A program made the translations under genes and the position numbers. The notes under the pieces were generated by a model, which was not told the DNA's origin, did not search any database, and saw nothing but the letters and a program-made list of their open reading frames with translations. 35,649 bases of DNA from contig CAYTPC010000130.1 of NCBI GenBank assembly GCA_964439605.1, forward strand, positions 1-35,649, given 5' to 3'. This document shows positions 1-7,129 of the stretch, in pieces; position 1 is the first letter of the stretch, and each line of letters opens with the position of its first letter. This stretch comes from JAITWT01 sp964439605. GTDB lineage: Bacteria; Pseudomonadota; Gammaproteobacteria; Burkholderiales; Burkholderiaceae_C.

Positions 1-1
1 G

Positions 2-247
2 GCGGCGATGTACCGCGCCGAGGGGCGTGCGATGGACAGCCTGCCGGCCTTCCGCTTCGTCACCGGATCGCTCCATGTCAACTACCTGAAGCCGACGCCG
101 CTCGGGCCGGAACTGGAGATTCGCGGCCGGGTCAAGGAGATCAAGGGGCGCAAGGTAGTCGTCGAAGCCACGCTGTACGCGGGCGGCGTCGCCACCGTGC
201 AGGGCGAGGTCGTGGCGCTGCAAATGCCGGAGAGCTTCTCCGCCTGA
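2..247 (+). CDS. Hotdog-fold thioesterase, C-terminal part (5' end outside window)
   Basis: This is the last 81 codons of a gene that begins before the window; the frame is open from base 2 and ends at TGA 245-247. The visible part reads as the second half of a PaaI-type acyl-CoA thioesterase: a strand containing HVNYLKPTPLG, then EIRGRVKEIKGRKVVVEATLY and a final strand ending in GEVVAL. That pattern (substrate strand, charged turn, two long strands) is typical of the hotdog fold. Such enzymes hydrolyse acyl-CoA or aryl-CoA thioesters in the cytoplasm. The catalytic residue lies in the missing N-terminal half, so substrate class cannot be judged. Its neighbours in lipid catabolism (acyl-CoA dehydrogenase, ligases) fit the role. 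An internal ATG at base 8 is unlikely to be the true start because the fold would be incomplete. Confidence 0.75.
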   Translation, partial: AAMYRAEGRAMDSLPAFRFVTGSLHVNYLKPTPLGPELEIRGRVKEIKGRKVVVEATLYAGGVATVQGEVVALQMPESFSA

Positions 248-369
248 ATCCGGCGATGAATCGCCGCAGGACGTGAAGTAACTGGCGATCCTGGCGTTCA
301 AGGCGCGACGCTGCGCGGAAGGTGAGGCTTGAAGCTGGGATTTCACGGCGTTTCATTCCAGCCTACGAG

Positions 370-480
370 CTAAACCTTGCGGCCATAAACCACCGAGGAA
401 GGAAACGGCATGTGCAGCTTGTCGATCATCTTGTCGGTTTGGTTGCAGATATCAATTTGCGCATTCAGTGCGCTGATCAC
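370..480 (-). CDS. Candidate small ORF or gene remnant, 36 codons, GTG start
   Basis: Downstream of the antitoxin gene on the same strand is a short open frame from GTG at 480 to TAG at 370-372. It contains the stretch CNQTDKMIDKLHMPFPSS. I do not recognise it. It has no clear Shine-Dalgarno sequence and the frame is closed by the antitoxin's own stop upstream. It could be a small third gene of the toxin-antitoxin operon, the tail of a gene whose front was deleted, or chance. The region is accessory in character, with a restriction-gene remnant nearby, so a decayed gene is the likeliest reading. Confidence 0.22.
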   Translation of the reverse strand: MISALNAQIDICNQTDKMIDKLHMPFPSSVVYGRKV

Positions 481-513
481 GGATTTGCTCGATGGCGCGG
501 CGCATGTCGGGGG

Positions 514-753
514 TTACTTGCGTTCGTCACCGGGAATCGGCGGCACATCGGGCGCGGCATTCAACAGCGCAAGAAAATCCTCGCGGCGGCCTTGTGCTGC
601 TTCGGCACGCAACCAGTTCAGCGTCATCACGCTGGCCATTTTTTCGGCGGCGGCGCTGGCGATGAATTGATTGACCGATACGCCATCGCCGGCGGCCAGT
701 TCCTTGATTTTGCGGTGTACGGATTCGGGTAAGCGGATGGTCAATGCGGTCAT
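514..753 (-). CDS. Ribbon-helix-helix antitoxin (HicB/Arc-like) of a PIN toxin-antitoxin pair
   Basis: A 79-residue protein. Its first 40 residues have the ribbon-helix-helix pattern: a short strand TALTIRLPES, then two helices around VHRKIKELAAGDG and SVNQFIASAAAEKMA. RHH proteins bind operator DNA as dimers through the N-terminal strand. The C-terminal part (about residues 45-79) is polar and ends in a Pro-rich tail, and would be the toxin-neutralising segment. The ATG at 753 overlaps the stop of the PIN gene by four bases (ATGA), so translation is probably coupled. Longer upstream starts in the same frame run inside the PIN gene and are rejected. The antitoxin is the second gene here, whereas it usually comes first. 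The family call is firm; the pairing is inferred from the overlap. Confidence 0.8.
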   Translation of the reverse strand: MTALTIRLPESVHRKIKELAAGDGVSVNQFIASAAAEKMASVMTLNWLRAEAAQGRREDFLALLNAAPDVPPIPGDERK

Positions 754-1172
754 GGTGGAGACTCCAGAAGCTGTAGAAAATCGGCGGGCGTAACGGCCTT
801 GACCCCCAATCCATCGGTGCGGCGAAAGTCCTTGACGTTGTGCGTAACGATGTAGCGGCTGCCGGAGGCCACGGCGCATTCCAGCACCATGTCGTCGTCC
901 GGGTCGCGCAGGAAAGGCCGCCACAGGTAGTGCACGTCCTGCAAGTGCGCGATGGAAGCCAGATAGCGCAGAAAGCCCAGCATTCGCTGGGCATCCATGC
1001 CCGGCGGCAAATGTTCAGGCCGGGTCAGCATGGCCTGCCACTCCATGTAGAGCGCCACGGACAACGCCGGCGTGAACTGAGGCGATGGCAGGCATCGCAA
1101 CAATTGCTGACTGGCCCCCCGCTGGGAACGCATGGCGGCCACCAGTACGGAAGTGTCCAGTACGATATTCAT
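750..1172 (-). CDS. PIN-domain toxin (putative ribonuclease) of a toxin-antitoxin pair
   Basis: A 140-residue protein covering one complete PIN domain. It opens with the strand and first acidic metal ligand of the fold (NIVLDTSVLVAA, Asp6). Further acidic residues sit in RDPDDDMVLECA, and the C-terminal motif THNVKDF is typical of this group, annotated elsewhere as the PIN-family toxin component. PIN toxins are Mg-dependent endoribonucleases that cleave RNA when free of their antitoxin. All expected acidic positions are present, so the protein may be active. It is the first gene of a two-gene operon, overlapping the RHH antitoxin by 4 bp. No Shine-Dalgarno sequence precedes the ATG; an inverted repeat and a possible -10 box sit directly against it. 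Confidence 0.85.
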   Translation of the reverse strand: MNIVLDTSVLVAAMRSQRGASQQLLRCLPSPQFTPALSVALYMEWQAMLTRPEHLPPGMDAQRMLGFLRYLASIAHLQDVHYLWRPFLRDPDDDMVLECAVASGSRYIVTHNVKDFRRTDGLGVKAVTPADFLQLLESPP

Positions 1173-1192
1173 GGTTACATCAGTATAACCAT
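1171..1192 (-). promoter_or_regulatory. Inverted repeat and possible -10 box abutting the toxin start codon
   Basis: ATGGTTA (1171-1177) and TAACCAT (1186-1192) form perfect 7-bp arms around an 8-bp spacer. Read on the minus strand, the repeat contains TATACT (1187-1182), a good -10 hexamer, ending 9 bases before the PIN ATG at 1172. If used, the transcript would begin at or within two or three bases of the start codon, that is, nearly leaderless. No good -35 box is visible. A palindrome over the promoter is the expected place for an RHH antitoxin to autoregulate. The promoter and operator roles are inference. Confidence 0.5.
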
Positions 1193-1193
1193 T

Positions 1194-1712
1194 TCAAGTT
1201 TTTCGGGAGCTACTGCCAAGCCGCTGGCTGGCTGGTTGGAGTCTCCACGCCGTCATCGGAGGGCGGCGGGAAGACGGCTTCGTTGAGGCTGTCGAGCTGC
1301 CGTCGAAGTGCTTGAGCACGCCGCTCCATTTGCCGTAGATGGAGCGGTGGCATTCGTCGGAGATCACCAAGTCGAAATAGCCCGCCGAGTAGTCGCGGTA
1401 GATGTTGACCATGCTTTGCAGCGTGGTGATGGTGATGCGTTTTTCGTCCTGAAAGCGCCGGCCCGCGCGCAGGACGTAGGCGGGGTAGTCCTTGAGGTGC
1501 TCGGTGAAGGCATCCTCGGTCTGCTTGGCCAGCGGAATGCGATCGACCAGAAAGAGCACGCGCCCGTGGCGGTCGCACAAAACGTAGTCGGCCTTGGTTT
1601 TGTCCGGCAGCGCGTACTCGAAGCGCACCGCATTCGTATCGAGAACATTCCAGCCCTGGTCTTTGAGTTGGGCGTCGATCTTGACGCGGGAGAATGCCTC
1701 GTTGGTTGCCAC
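1194..1712 (-). pseudogene. Type I restriction enzyme R subunit (hsdR) remnant with internal deletion
   Basis: The frame begins at GTG 1712, preceded by AGGAAG at a good distance. It reads as the N-terminus of HsdR: NEAFSRVKIDAQLKDQGWNV, then ADYVLCDRHGR of the nuclease domain. At about 1560 it jumps directly to VLFLVDRIPLAKQTEDAF of the helicase domain. The nuclease catalytic core and the ATP-binding Walker A motif (typically a GTGKT-type sequence) that should lie between are absent, so an in-frame deletion of well over a hundred codons is implied. The helicase motif II is visible as DECHRSIYGKW. Homology stops near 1299; the rest of the frame to 1194 is unrelated. The product cannot be a working restriction enzyme. 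No hsdM or hsdS is in the window. Confidence 0.8.
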
Positions 1713-1740
1713 AACGCTCGTCTTCCTATGAGTAGGTGGA

Positions 1741-1801
1741 AGGGCTTCCGCAGACAAGGATGGACCCGCGTTGCGTTCAGGGGAAAGGCGCCTCGCAAGA
1801 A
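1741..1801. repeat. Dispersed intergenic repeat, copy A
   Basis: This stretch, overlapping the upstream side of the hsdR remnant, resembles 6890-6946. Aligned by eye, the first 41 bases differ at about six positions, with the shared core ACAAGGA-(T/C)-G-(G/C)-ACC-(C/A)-GCGTTGCG. The similarity continues more weakly, with gaps, through a GGAAA block. It carries no visible gene. It could be a short mobile or REP-like intergenic element, or a remnant of duplicated flanking DNA. Confidence 0.5.
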
Positions 1802-2003
1802 CCCGTTTTGCGTCAGCCGTGGGTTGATTATTGCGCGTGCGGGTGGCACGGGTGGATTTGCCTGCTGTCCAGACATTTGCATGGGCGCATAAACCGTCGA
1901 AACCGACGAAGCGGCGTTCCGCTTCACGGGCTAACCTGCGATTTGCCGTTTACCGCTCTGCCTCTTGCGGGGTAGGGTATTCAAAATCATCGAGTCATTT
2001 GCC

Positions 2004-3152
2004 ATGAGTCTGAAATTCAAGCCATCCTGGTCCGACCCCGAGATTGAGCTGTACCGCGAGAACGTGGTTCGCTTCATCGAAACCGAATTGGTGCCGAACG
2101 ACGAGCAAGCGCGCAAGCGCGGTCATGTGGGCCATGAAGTCTGGCGCAAGGCCGGCGAGCTTGGCCTGTTGTGCTCCGACATCCCCGTGGAATACGGTGG
2201 CGCAGGCGGTGATTTTCGCCATCAGGCGGTGTTTAGCGAGGAAGCGGCCCGGCGCGGGCTGTCCGGCATGAGCACCTCGGTGCACAGCATCGTTTCCCAT
2301 TACTTCCTCAATCACGGCACCGAGGAACAGAAGCGCCGCTACCTGCCGCGCCTGGCCACCGGGAGTCTCGTGGGCGCAATCGCGATGACCGAGCCCAGCG
2401 CCGGTTCCGATTTGCAAGGCATCCGCACGCGCGCCGAAAAGCGCGGCGATAAGTACGTGATCAACGGCAGCAAGACTTTCATTACCAATGGCTTCCTGGC
2501 CGGTGTGATATTGGTCGTCAGCAAGACCAACCCGGCTGAGCGCGCCAAGGGCATCTCGATCATGATCGTCGAGACCGAAGGCACGAAGGGCTACCGGGTC
2601 GGCCGCGTACTGGACAAGATCGGCCTGAAGGCCCAAGACACCTCCGAACTGTATTTCGACGACGTCGAAGTCCCGGCCGAGAATCTGCTCGGCGGGGTCG
2701 AAGGGCAGGGCTTTTACCAGCTCATGTCCGACCTGCCTTACGAGCGGCTGCTCATCGGCGTTGGCGGACTGGCCGCGATGGAGGGCGCCTACCACGCGAC
2801 GCTGAATTACGTGCGTGAACGTAAAGCCTTTGGCAAGACGCTGTTCGAGCAGCAAAACACACGCTTCAAGTTGGCCGAGATCGCGACCCAGATCACCGCC
2901 GGGCGCGCTTTCATCGACCAATGCGTCGAAAAGCTGATGGCCGGCGAGCTCGATACCGCGACTGCGTCGATGGCCAAGCTTTGGGGGGCTGAAACACAGG
3001 GACGCGTCATCGACGAATGCCTGCAGCTTTTCGGCGGTTACGGCTACATGAATGAGTACATGATCGCTCGCATGTACACCGACGCCCGCATTCAGCGCAT
3101 CTACGGCGGCACGAGTGAAATCATGAAGGAAGTGATCGCGCGCGCGCTGTGA
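2004..3152 (+). CDS. Acyl-CoA dehydrogenase (long-chain / isovaleryl type)
   Basis: A 382-residue FAD enzyme catalysing alpha,beta-dehydrogenation of an acyl-CoA, the first oxidative step of beta-oxidation, passing electrons to electron-transfer flavoprotein. Visible signatures are AIAMTEPSAGSDLQGIRT in the middle domain, the ERKAFGK segment near residue 270, and YGGTSEIMKEVIAR at the end. The catalytic Glu used by medium-chain enzymes in the C-terminal YEGT motif is Gly368 here. A Glu is present at position 247 in the LPYERLL motif of helix G, where long-chain and isovaleryl dehydrogenases keep their base, so the enzyme should be active and of that subclass. ATG 2004 is chosen over an in-frame TTG at 1965 because MSLKF begins directly before the conserved N-terminal domain; the ribosome site is weak. 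It is convergent with the two ligase genes. Confidence 0.9.
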   Translation: MSLKFKPSWSDPEIELYRENVVRFIETELVPNDEQARKRGHVGHEVWRKAGELGLLCSDIPVEYGGAGGDFRHQAVFSEEAARRGLSGMSTSVHSIVSHYFLNHGTEEQKRRYLPRLATGSLVGAIAMTEPSAGSDLQGIRTRAEKRGDKYVINGSKTFITNGFLAGVILVVSKTNPAERAKGISIMIVETEGTKGYRVGRVLDKIGLKAQDTSELYFDDVEVPAENLLGGVEGQGFYQLMSDLPYERLLIGVGGLAAMEGAYHATLNYVRERKAFGKTLFEQQNTRFKLAEIATQITAGRAFIDQCVEKLMAGELDTATASMAKLWGAETQGRVIDECLQLFGGYGYMNEYMIARMYTDARIQRIYGGTSEIMKEVIARAL

Positions 3153-3252
3153 CGCGCTGTGAATTGGCGCGGGGCCTGCTTCTGTCCTATCCGCTCACGC
3201 GTCCGGCGGGGCGCGGATTATGGGTGGCCCGATCGCTGCGTTCGGCGATCGG

Positions 3253-3258
3253 TATAAA
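3253..3258 (+). promoter_or_regulatory. Possible -10 box inside the cassette
   Basis: TATAAA lies 17 bases upstream of the cassette ORF start at 3275. No convincing -35 hexamer is seen at 16-18 bp spacing, and no Shine-Dalgarno sequence precedes the ATG. The cassette gene may carry its own weak promoter. Confidence 0.3.
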
Positions 3259-3274
3259 AACAAAGTAGTTCTAA

Positions 3275-3574
3275 ATGGCGGTTTTGCAGATATTTAATTG
3301 CTTATCGGTGGTTGCTGCGTTTATTGCGGCAGTGCTTTGGTTTTGGTCATCTGTAGCGAAAGTAGAGTCCGACTACAAAGAAGAGGTGCCGGAAGGTCTT
3401 AAATTTGTAAATTTCCATGGAGGCCGATGTCCAATTAAAATCGAAAATAATGGCAAAAGAATTGATGTTGTTGGTTCTCTTGATTTGCAGAGTAGGATCA
3501 ACTCATGCGCTGCCTGTTTTGCGGGGATGGCGGCAATTTTTCAAGCTATTGTTCTTGGCTTTCCGAGTGCCTAA
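3275..3574 (+). CDS. Cassette-encoded small membrane protein, unknown function
   Basis: A 99-residue protein that I do not recognise. It has a hydrophobic segment at about residues 5-27 (core VVAAFIAAVLWFW), a polar middle section with several Lys and Glu plus a Cys, and a second hydrophobic stretch at about residues 78-96 containing two further Cys residues (CAACFAG). The most likely topology is two membrane passes with a soluble loop of about 50 residues. Codon use is much more AT-rich than neighbouring genes. It is the only gene of a cassette-like unit, its TAA stop lying within the attC-like site. Orphan genes of this kind are common integron cassette cargo. No ribosome site is visible, so expression is uncertain. 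Confidence 0.6.
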   Translation: MAVLQIFNCLSVVAAFIAAVLWFWSSVAKVESDYKEEVPEGLKFVNFHGGRCPIKIENNGKRIDVVGSLDLQSRINSCAACFAGMAAIFQAIVLGFPSA

Positions 3575-3623
3575 CAATGCATTCAACCCGGACGCGCCTA
3601 CGGCGCGCCGGTTAATTTAGGCG
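3569..3623 (+). other. attC-like recombination site
   Basis: The site opens with GCCTAAC (3569-3575), a perfect R'' box, followed by CATTCAACCCGG. It has an imperfect palindrome in which CGCGCC pairs with GGCGCG around a TA(C) loop and CCGG pairs with CCGG across an unpaired A. It then runs GTTAATTTAGGCG. This is the layout of chromosomal attC sites (R''-L''-loop-L'-R'), including the extrahelical A. The terminal R' box GTTAGGC is replaced by GATCGGC at the right junction, as expected if the cassette integrated outside an array. Structure was judged by eye. Confidence 0.7.
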
Positions 3624-3644
3624 ATCGGCGTCATACGGCCTTCT

Positions 3645-5201
3645 TCAGTTGATGCGCCGGCTGCGCCCGGCCCAGTACGGTTCGCGCAACTGGAACTTCT
3701 GCAGCTTGCCGGCGGCTGACAACGGCAGTTCGGTGCGGAACTCGACGCTGCGCGGGCATTTGTAATCGGCGATCAACTGCTTGCAGTGGGCAATGAGCGC
3801 GGCTTCGTCGGCAACTTCGTCCGGGCGCAGCACGACGACCGCGTGCACACGCTCGCCCCAGCGCTCGTCGGGTATGCCGATCACCGCGCTGGACGCGACC
3901 GCCGGGTGGCTGGCCAGTGCGTTCTCAACCTCGACCGAATAGACGTTCTCGCCTCCGCTGACGATCATGTCCTTGATCCGATCGACGACGTAGAGGTAGC
4001 CGTCTTCGTCGAAGCGGCCGCTATCGCCGGTGTGCATCCAGCCGTCTTTTAGCGCCGCGGCGGTTTCCTTCGGCTTGTTCCAGTAGCCCAGCATCATCAT
4101 GGGGCCGCGTACGGTGATCTCGCCGACCGTGCCGATCGGGCATTCGCGACCTTGCGGATCGACGATGCGGATTTCGGCGATCGGCGCCGGACGGCCGGCG
4201 GCGCGCAGCCATTTGTCGCGGTTCGGCCCCTGATGATGCTCGGCCACTCCCAGTATTGCGACTGTCGGCGCCAGTTCAGTCATGCCGTAGGCCTGCGCGA
4301 ATTCGGCGGTCGGCAAAGAGGCGATCGCGCGCTCAAGCAGCGCGGAATCGATCGGCGCCGCGCCATAGAGCATCAGCCGCAGCGATGAGAGGTCGAACTC
4401 CGCGAAGCGCGGATGCTCGAGCAGGCGTTGAATCATCGTGGGCACGAGAAACATCTCGTTGACCCGGTGCTGCTGCACGGCCTGGAGGATGGCCAGTTCG
4501 TCAAACGCGGGCACGATCACCTGCAGTTCGCCGCGCAGCGCCATGAGCAGCACCAGGCCGCAGCCGGCGATGTGAAACAGCGGCGTGACCGCCAGCCCCA
4601 CATGTACCGCATGGCGCGGTACGGCGGTAATGTTCGACAGCGCGTTGATGCCGATGTTCGTGTGACTCAGCATCACCCCTTTGGGCGTGCCGGTTGTGCC
4701 GCCGGTGTACATGACTGCGGCCAGGTCATCGCCGTGGCGGCCAACATCTTCCATCGGCTCGGCCGCGGCCAGCAAAGCCTCGTAGTCGAGCATGCCCTCA
4801 GGCGCCGGGCCGGCGCCGTAGTAGATGACCGTCGTGAGCGATTTCGACAATTTACGCAGCGCCGGGACCATGGGCGCAAAGCGGTCATCGACGAGCAGGA
4901 TGCGGGTATCGCAGTCGTCCAGCGAATAGGCGACTTCGTGCGGGGTCCAGCGGATGTTGCAGGGGTTGATCGCGCCGCCACCCCACCAGGTTCCGAAGAA
5001 ATATTCGAGGTAGCGAATCGAGTTCAGCGCCAGTATTCCAATGCGGTCGCCGGGCTGCATGCCCAGGCTGCGCAGTACCGCACCCAAGCGCGCGACGCGG
5101 TCGGCCATGCGGCGATGGCTGATGCGCTCGTTACCGCAGATTGCCGCAATGGCCTCTGGTTTTTCGCGGCGCCCCTTGTGGATGGTCAGTGTCAGTTGCA
5201 T
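3645..5201 (-). CDS. AMP-forming acyl-CoA synthetase (medium/long-chain fatty acid type)
   Basis: A 518-residue adenylate-forming ligase that activates a carboxylic acid to acyl-AMP and then acyl-CoA. Motifs appear in order: the P-loop MYTGGTTGTPKGVMLSH, the AYGMTE motif, YLYVVDRIKDMIVSGGENVY with the hinge, and the catalytic lysine region SAAGKLQKFQLRE near the C-terminus. All core residues of the ANL superfamily are present. ATG 5201 is preceded by GGAGG at ideal distance; longer frames reach into the upstream ligase gene and are rejected. It is the second gene of a two-ligase operon, 23 bp after the first. Substrate is unknown; neighbouring beta-oxidation genes suggest fatty or branched acids. 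Confidence 0.88.
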   Translation of the reverse strand: MQLTLTIHKGRREKPEAIAAICGNERISHRRMADRVARLGAVLRSLGMQPGDRIGILALNSIRYLEYFFGTWWGGGAINPCNIRWTPHEVAYSLDDCDTRILLVDDRFAPMVPALRKLSKSLTTVIYYGAGPAPEGMLDYEALLAAAEPMEDVGRHGDDLAAVMYTGGTTGTPKGVMLSHTNIGINALSNITAVPRHAVHVGLAVTPLFHIAGCGLVLLMALRGELQVIVPAFDELAILQAVQQHRVNEMFLVPTMIQRLLEHPRFAEFDLSSLRLMLYGAAPIDSALLERAIASLPTAEFAQAYGMTELAPTVAILGVAEHHQGPNRDKWLRAAGRPAPIAEIRIVDPQGRECPIGTVGEITVRGPMMMLGYWNKPKETAAALKDGWMHTGDSGRFDEDGYLYVVDRIKDMIVSGGENVYSVEVENALASHPAVASSAVIGIPDERWGERVHAVVVLRPDEVADEAALIAHCKQLIADYKCPRSVEFRTELPLSAAGKLQKFQLREPYWAGRSRRIN

Positions 5202-5224
5202 GGTGTGTCCTCCGATCGGTGCAG

Positions 5225-6859
5225 TCAGGTTGGCAGGCGGTAGTTGCCATACTGCTCGCGCAGCTTGGTTTTGAGCAGTTTTCCGGTCGCCGTGTGCGGC
5301 AACTCGGAGACGAAGATCACATCGTCGGGCAGCCACCATTTGGCAATGCGTTCGGCCAGATAGTCGAGGATGGCCTGGCGGTCCACTTCCTGCCCCTCGC
5401 GCTTGACGACCAGCAGCAGCGGCCTTTCCTGCCACTTCGGGTGGCTGATGCCGATGATCGCCGCTTCAGCCACCGCAGGATGGCCCAGTGCCGCGTTCTC
5501 GACGTCGATCGACGAAATCCATTCGCCGCCGGACTTGATGACGTCCTTGGAGCGATCCACCAGTTGCAGGTAGCCGTCGGGGTCGATGGTGGCGATATCG
5601 CCGGTACGAAAATAGCCTTCGTCGTCCATCGGCGAACCGCCTTCGTCCTTGAGGTAGCTGCTGGCGATCCACGGGCCGCGCACGCGCAGGTGCCCGGCGG
5701 TCTGGCCGTCCCAGGGCAGGGGGCGGCCTTCGTCATCGACGATTTTCAGGTCCACGCCCCAGACTCCGCGGCCCTGCTTGAGCTTGATCTTGACCAGTGC
5801 CTCATCGTCCAGATTGGCGTGTTTGGGCAGCAGTTTGCTGATGGTGCCGATCGGGCTGGTTTCGGTCATGCCCCAGCCCTGAACGACATCAACGCCGAAA
5901 TCGCGCTCGAAGCGTTCGAGCATCGAACGAGCCAGGGCCGCGCCGCCTACGCTCACGCGGCGCAGCGAAAGTTTGCGGGGGTCGATCCGCGGGTTGGCGT
6001 CCAGGTACTGGAACAGCATCAGCCAGACGGTCGGCACGCCCTGCGATAACGTGACCTTCTCATCGCGCATTAGTGTGTACACGCTTTCGCCATCGAGGTG
6101 AGGGCCCGGAAGAACCAGCTTGGAGCCAACCATTGCGGCGACGTATGGCGAGCCCCAGGCATTGGCGTGAAACATCGGCACGATCAGCATCAGCGTGTCG
6201 GCCGCGCTGATGCCAAAAGTGTCCGGCGCCAGCCCCATGAGTGTGTGCAGCAGGGTCGAACGATGCGAGTACAGCACGCCTTTCGGGTTGCCGGTCGTGC
6301 CGGACGTGTAACACAGCGAAGACGCCGTCCGCTCGTCAAACTCGGGCCACTGGTAGCGGGTGCTCTGTGCGCCGATCAATTCATCCCAAACCAGCAATCC
6401 GGGCAGATTCAGAGGCGGCAATGCCTCGCGGCCACACAGTGCGATGAAGTGGCGTACCGTCTTCAGGCTTGGCGCGAGTTTTTCTACCAGCGGCGCGAAG
6501 GTCACATCGAAGAACAGCACCTGATCTTCGGCGTGGTTCACGATGTAGTGGATCTGCTCCGGAAACAGCCGTGGATTCACCGTGTGCAGCACTGCGCCGG
6601 AGCCCGAGACGCCGTAATACAGCGCCAAGTGACGGTAGGTGTTCCAGGCCAGGGTGCCGACGCAATCACCCGGTTTGACGCCGAGCTGCGCCAGCGCGTT
6701 GGCCACTTGGCACGACAGCTCGCGCATGCCGCGCCAGGTGGTGCGGTGCATGCCGCCTTCGGGCAGCTTGGAGACGATCTCCGTGTCGGGATGAAAAGTC
6801 GCTGCATGCTCGATCAATGAAGAGATCAGCAGCGGGCGGTCCTGCATTAGGCCGAACAT
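5225..6859 (-). CDS. AMP-forming acyl-CoA synthetase (DmdB / long-chain type)
   Basis: A 544-residue acyl-CoA ligase. It shows LCYTSGTTGNPKGVLYSH (ATP-binding loop), VPMFHANAWG, the QGWGMTETSP motif, YLQLVDRSKDVIKSGGEW, and the catalytic lysine region TATGKLLKTKLRE. The N-terminus (MFGLMQDRPLLISSL) is characteristic of the group often annotated as 3-(methylthio)propionyl-CoA ligase. That group also contains general medium- and long-chain ligases, so the name should not be read as a substrate. The start has AGGAGG seven to eight bases upstream. It leads the two-ligase operon; the pair shares the fold but differs clearly in sequence, so this is not a recent duplication. Confidence 0.88.
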   Translation of the reverse strand: MFGLMQDRPLLISSLIEHAATFHPDTEIVSKLPEGGMHRTTWRGMRELSCQVANALAQLGVKPGDCVGTLAWNTYRHLALYYGVSGSGAVLHTVNPRLFPEQIHYIVNHAEDQVLFFDVTFAPLVEKLAPSLKTVRHFIALCGREALPPLNLPGLLVWDELIGAQSTRYQWPEFDERTASSLCYTSGTTGNPKGVLYSHRSTLLHTLMGLAPDTFGISAADTLMLIVPMFHANAWGSPYVAAMVGSKLVLPGPHLDGESVYTLMRDEKVTLSQGVPTVWLMLFQYLDANPRIDPRKLSLRRVSVGGAALARSMLERFERDFGVDVVQGWGMTETSPIGTISKLLPKHANLDDEALVKIKLKQGRGVWGVDLKIVDDEGRPLPWDGQTAGHLRVRGPWIASSYLKDEGGSPMDDEGYFRTGDIATIDPDGYLQLVDRSKDVIKSGGEWISSIDVENAALGHPAVAEAAIIGISHPKWQERPLLLVVKREGQEVDRQAILDYLAERIAKWWLPDDVIFVSELPHTATGKLLKTKLREQYGNYRLPT

Positions 6860-6889
6860 GGGCGCCTCCTACTTGACTGTGATTGAACC

Positions 6890-6946
6890 AGGGCTCGCGC
6901 AAACAAGGACGCACCAGCGTTGCGGCTAAGGAAAACCCGCGCAAAC
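6890..6946. repeat. Dispersed intergenic repeat, copy B
   Basis: Second copy of the element at 1741-1801, lying just upstream of the acyl-CoA ligase operon. The shared part runs from AGGGCT through ACAAGGA and GCGTTGCG to a GGAAA block. No ORF or transposase accompanies it. The rest of the gap 6960-7086 shows nothing I can assign. Confidence 0.5.
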
Positions 6947-7086
6947 TGATTCAGCGTTGTTTCAGGATGCTATGAAGGCGCCTGGGTCGCGTCCATCGTC
7001 CAAATCGACGATTGAAGCGCATTCGAGCCCAAGGCGGGGTCATCAAGAAGCAAGCCCTGGAAAGTTGGCACTCGGCGGGCAGCGCC

Positions 7087-7121
7087 AAAAGAAAAGGGCC
7101 TGACAGTGATGTCAAGCCCTT
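7087..7121 (-). terminator. Rho-independent terminator after the tRNA gene
   Basis: On the minus strand AAGGGC and GCCCTT form the base of a stem, extended by TTGACA with TGTCA-G around a TCAC loop (7121-7094), followed by a TTTTCTTTT tract to 7087. It begins nine bases after the tRNA 3' CCA. Confidence 0.85.
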
Positions 7122-7129
7122 GATTGATG

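Larger units (their letters stand above)
3241..3623 (+). mobile_element. Lone integron-type gene cassette (one ORF plus attC-like site)
   Basis: A compact unit is inserted between the acyl-CoA dehydrogenase and the ligases. It has a likely left boundary at G3240^TTCGGC, a single AT-rich ORF (3275-3574), and an attC-like site ending TTTAGGCG at 3623. The ORF stop lies inside the attC R'' box, as in many cassettes. GGCGATCGG occurs at both 3244-3252 and 3620-3628. Base composition is clearly more AT-rich than its surroundings. No integrase gene or second attC is in the window, so it would be a single attC element lacking an integrase. The left boundary is inferred from a one-mismatch core site. 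Confidence 0.6.

Noticed and set aside
1194..1757. Complete small DEAD-box protein
   Set aside because: It matches two separate parts of HsdR joined in frame and lacks Walker A, so it is a remnant.
3241..3623. Insertion sequence
   Set aside because: No transposase and no terminal inverted repeats; the attC-like end explains it better.
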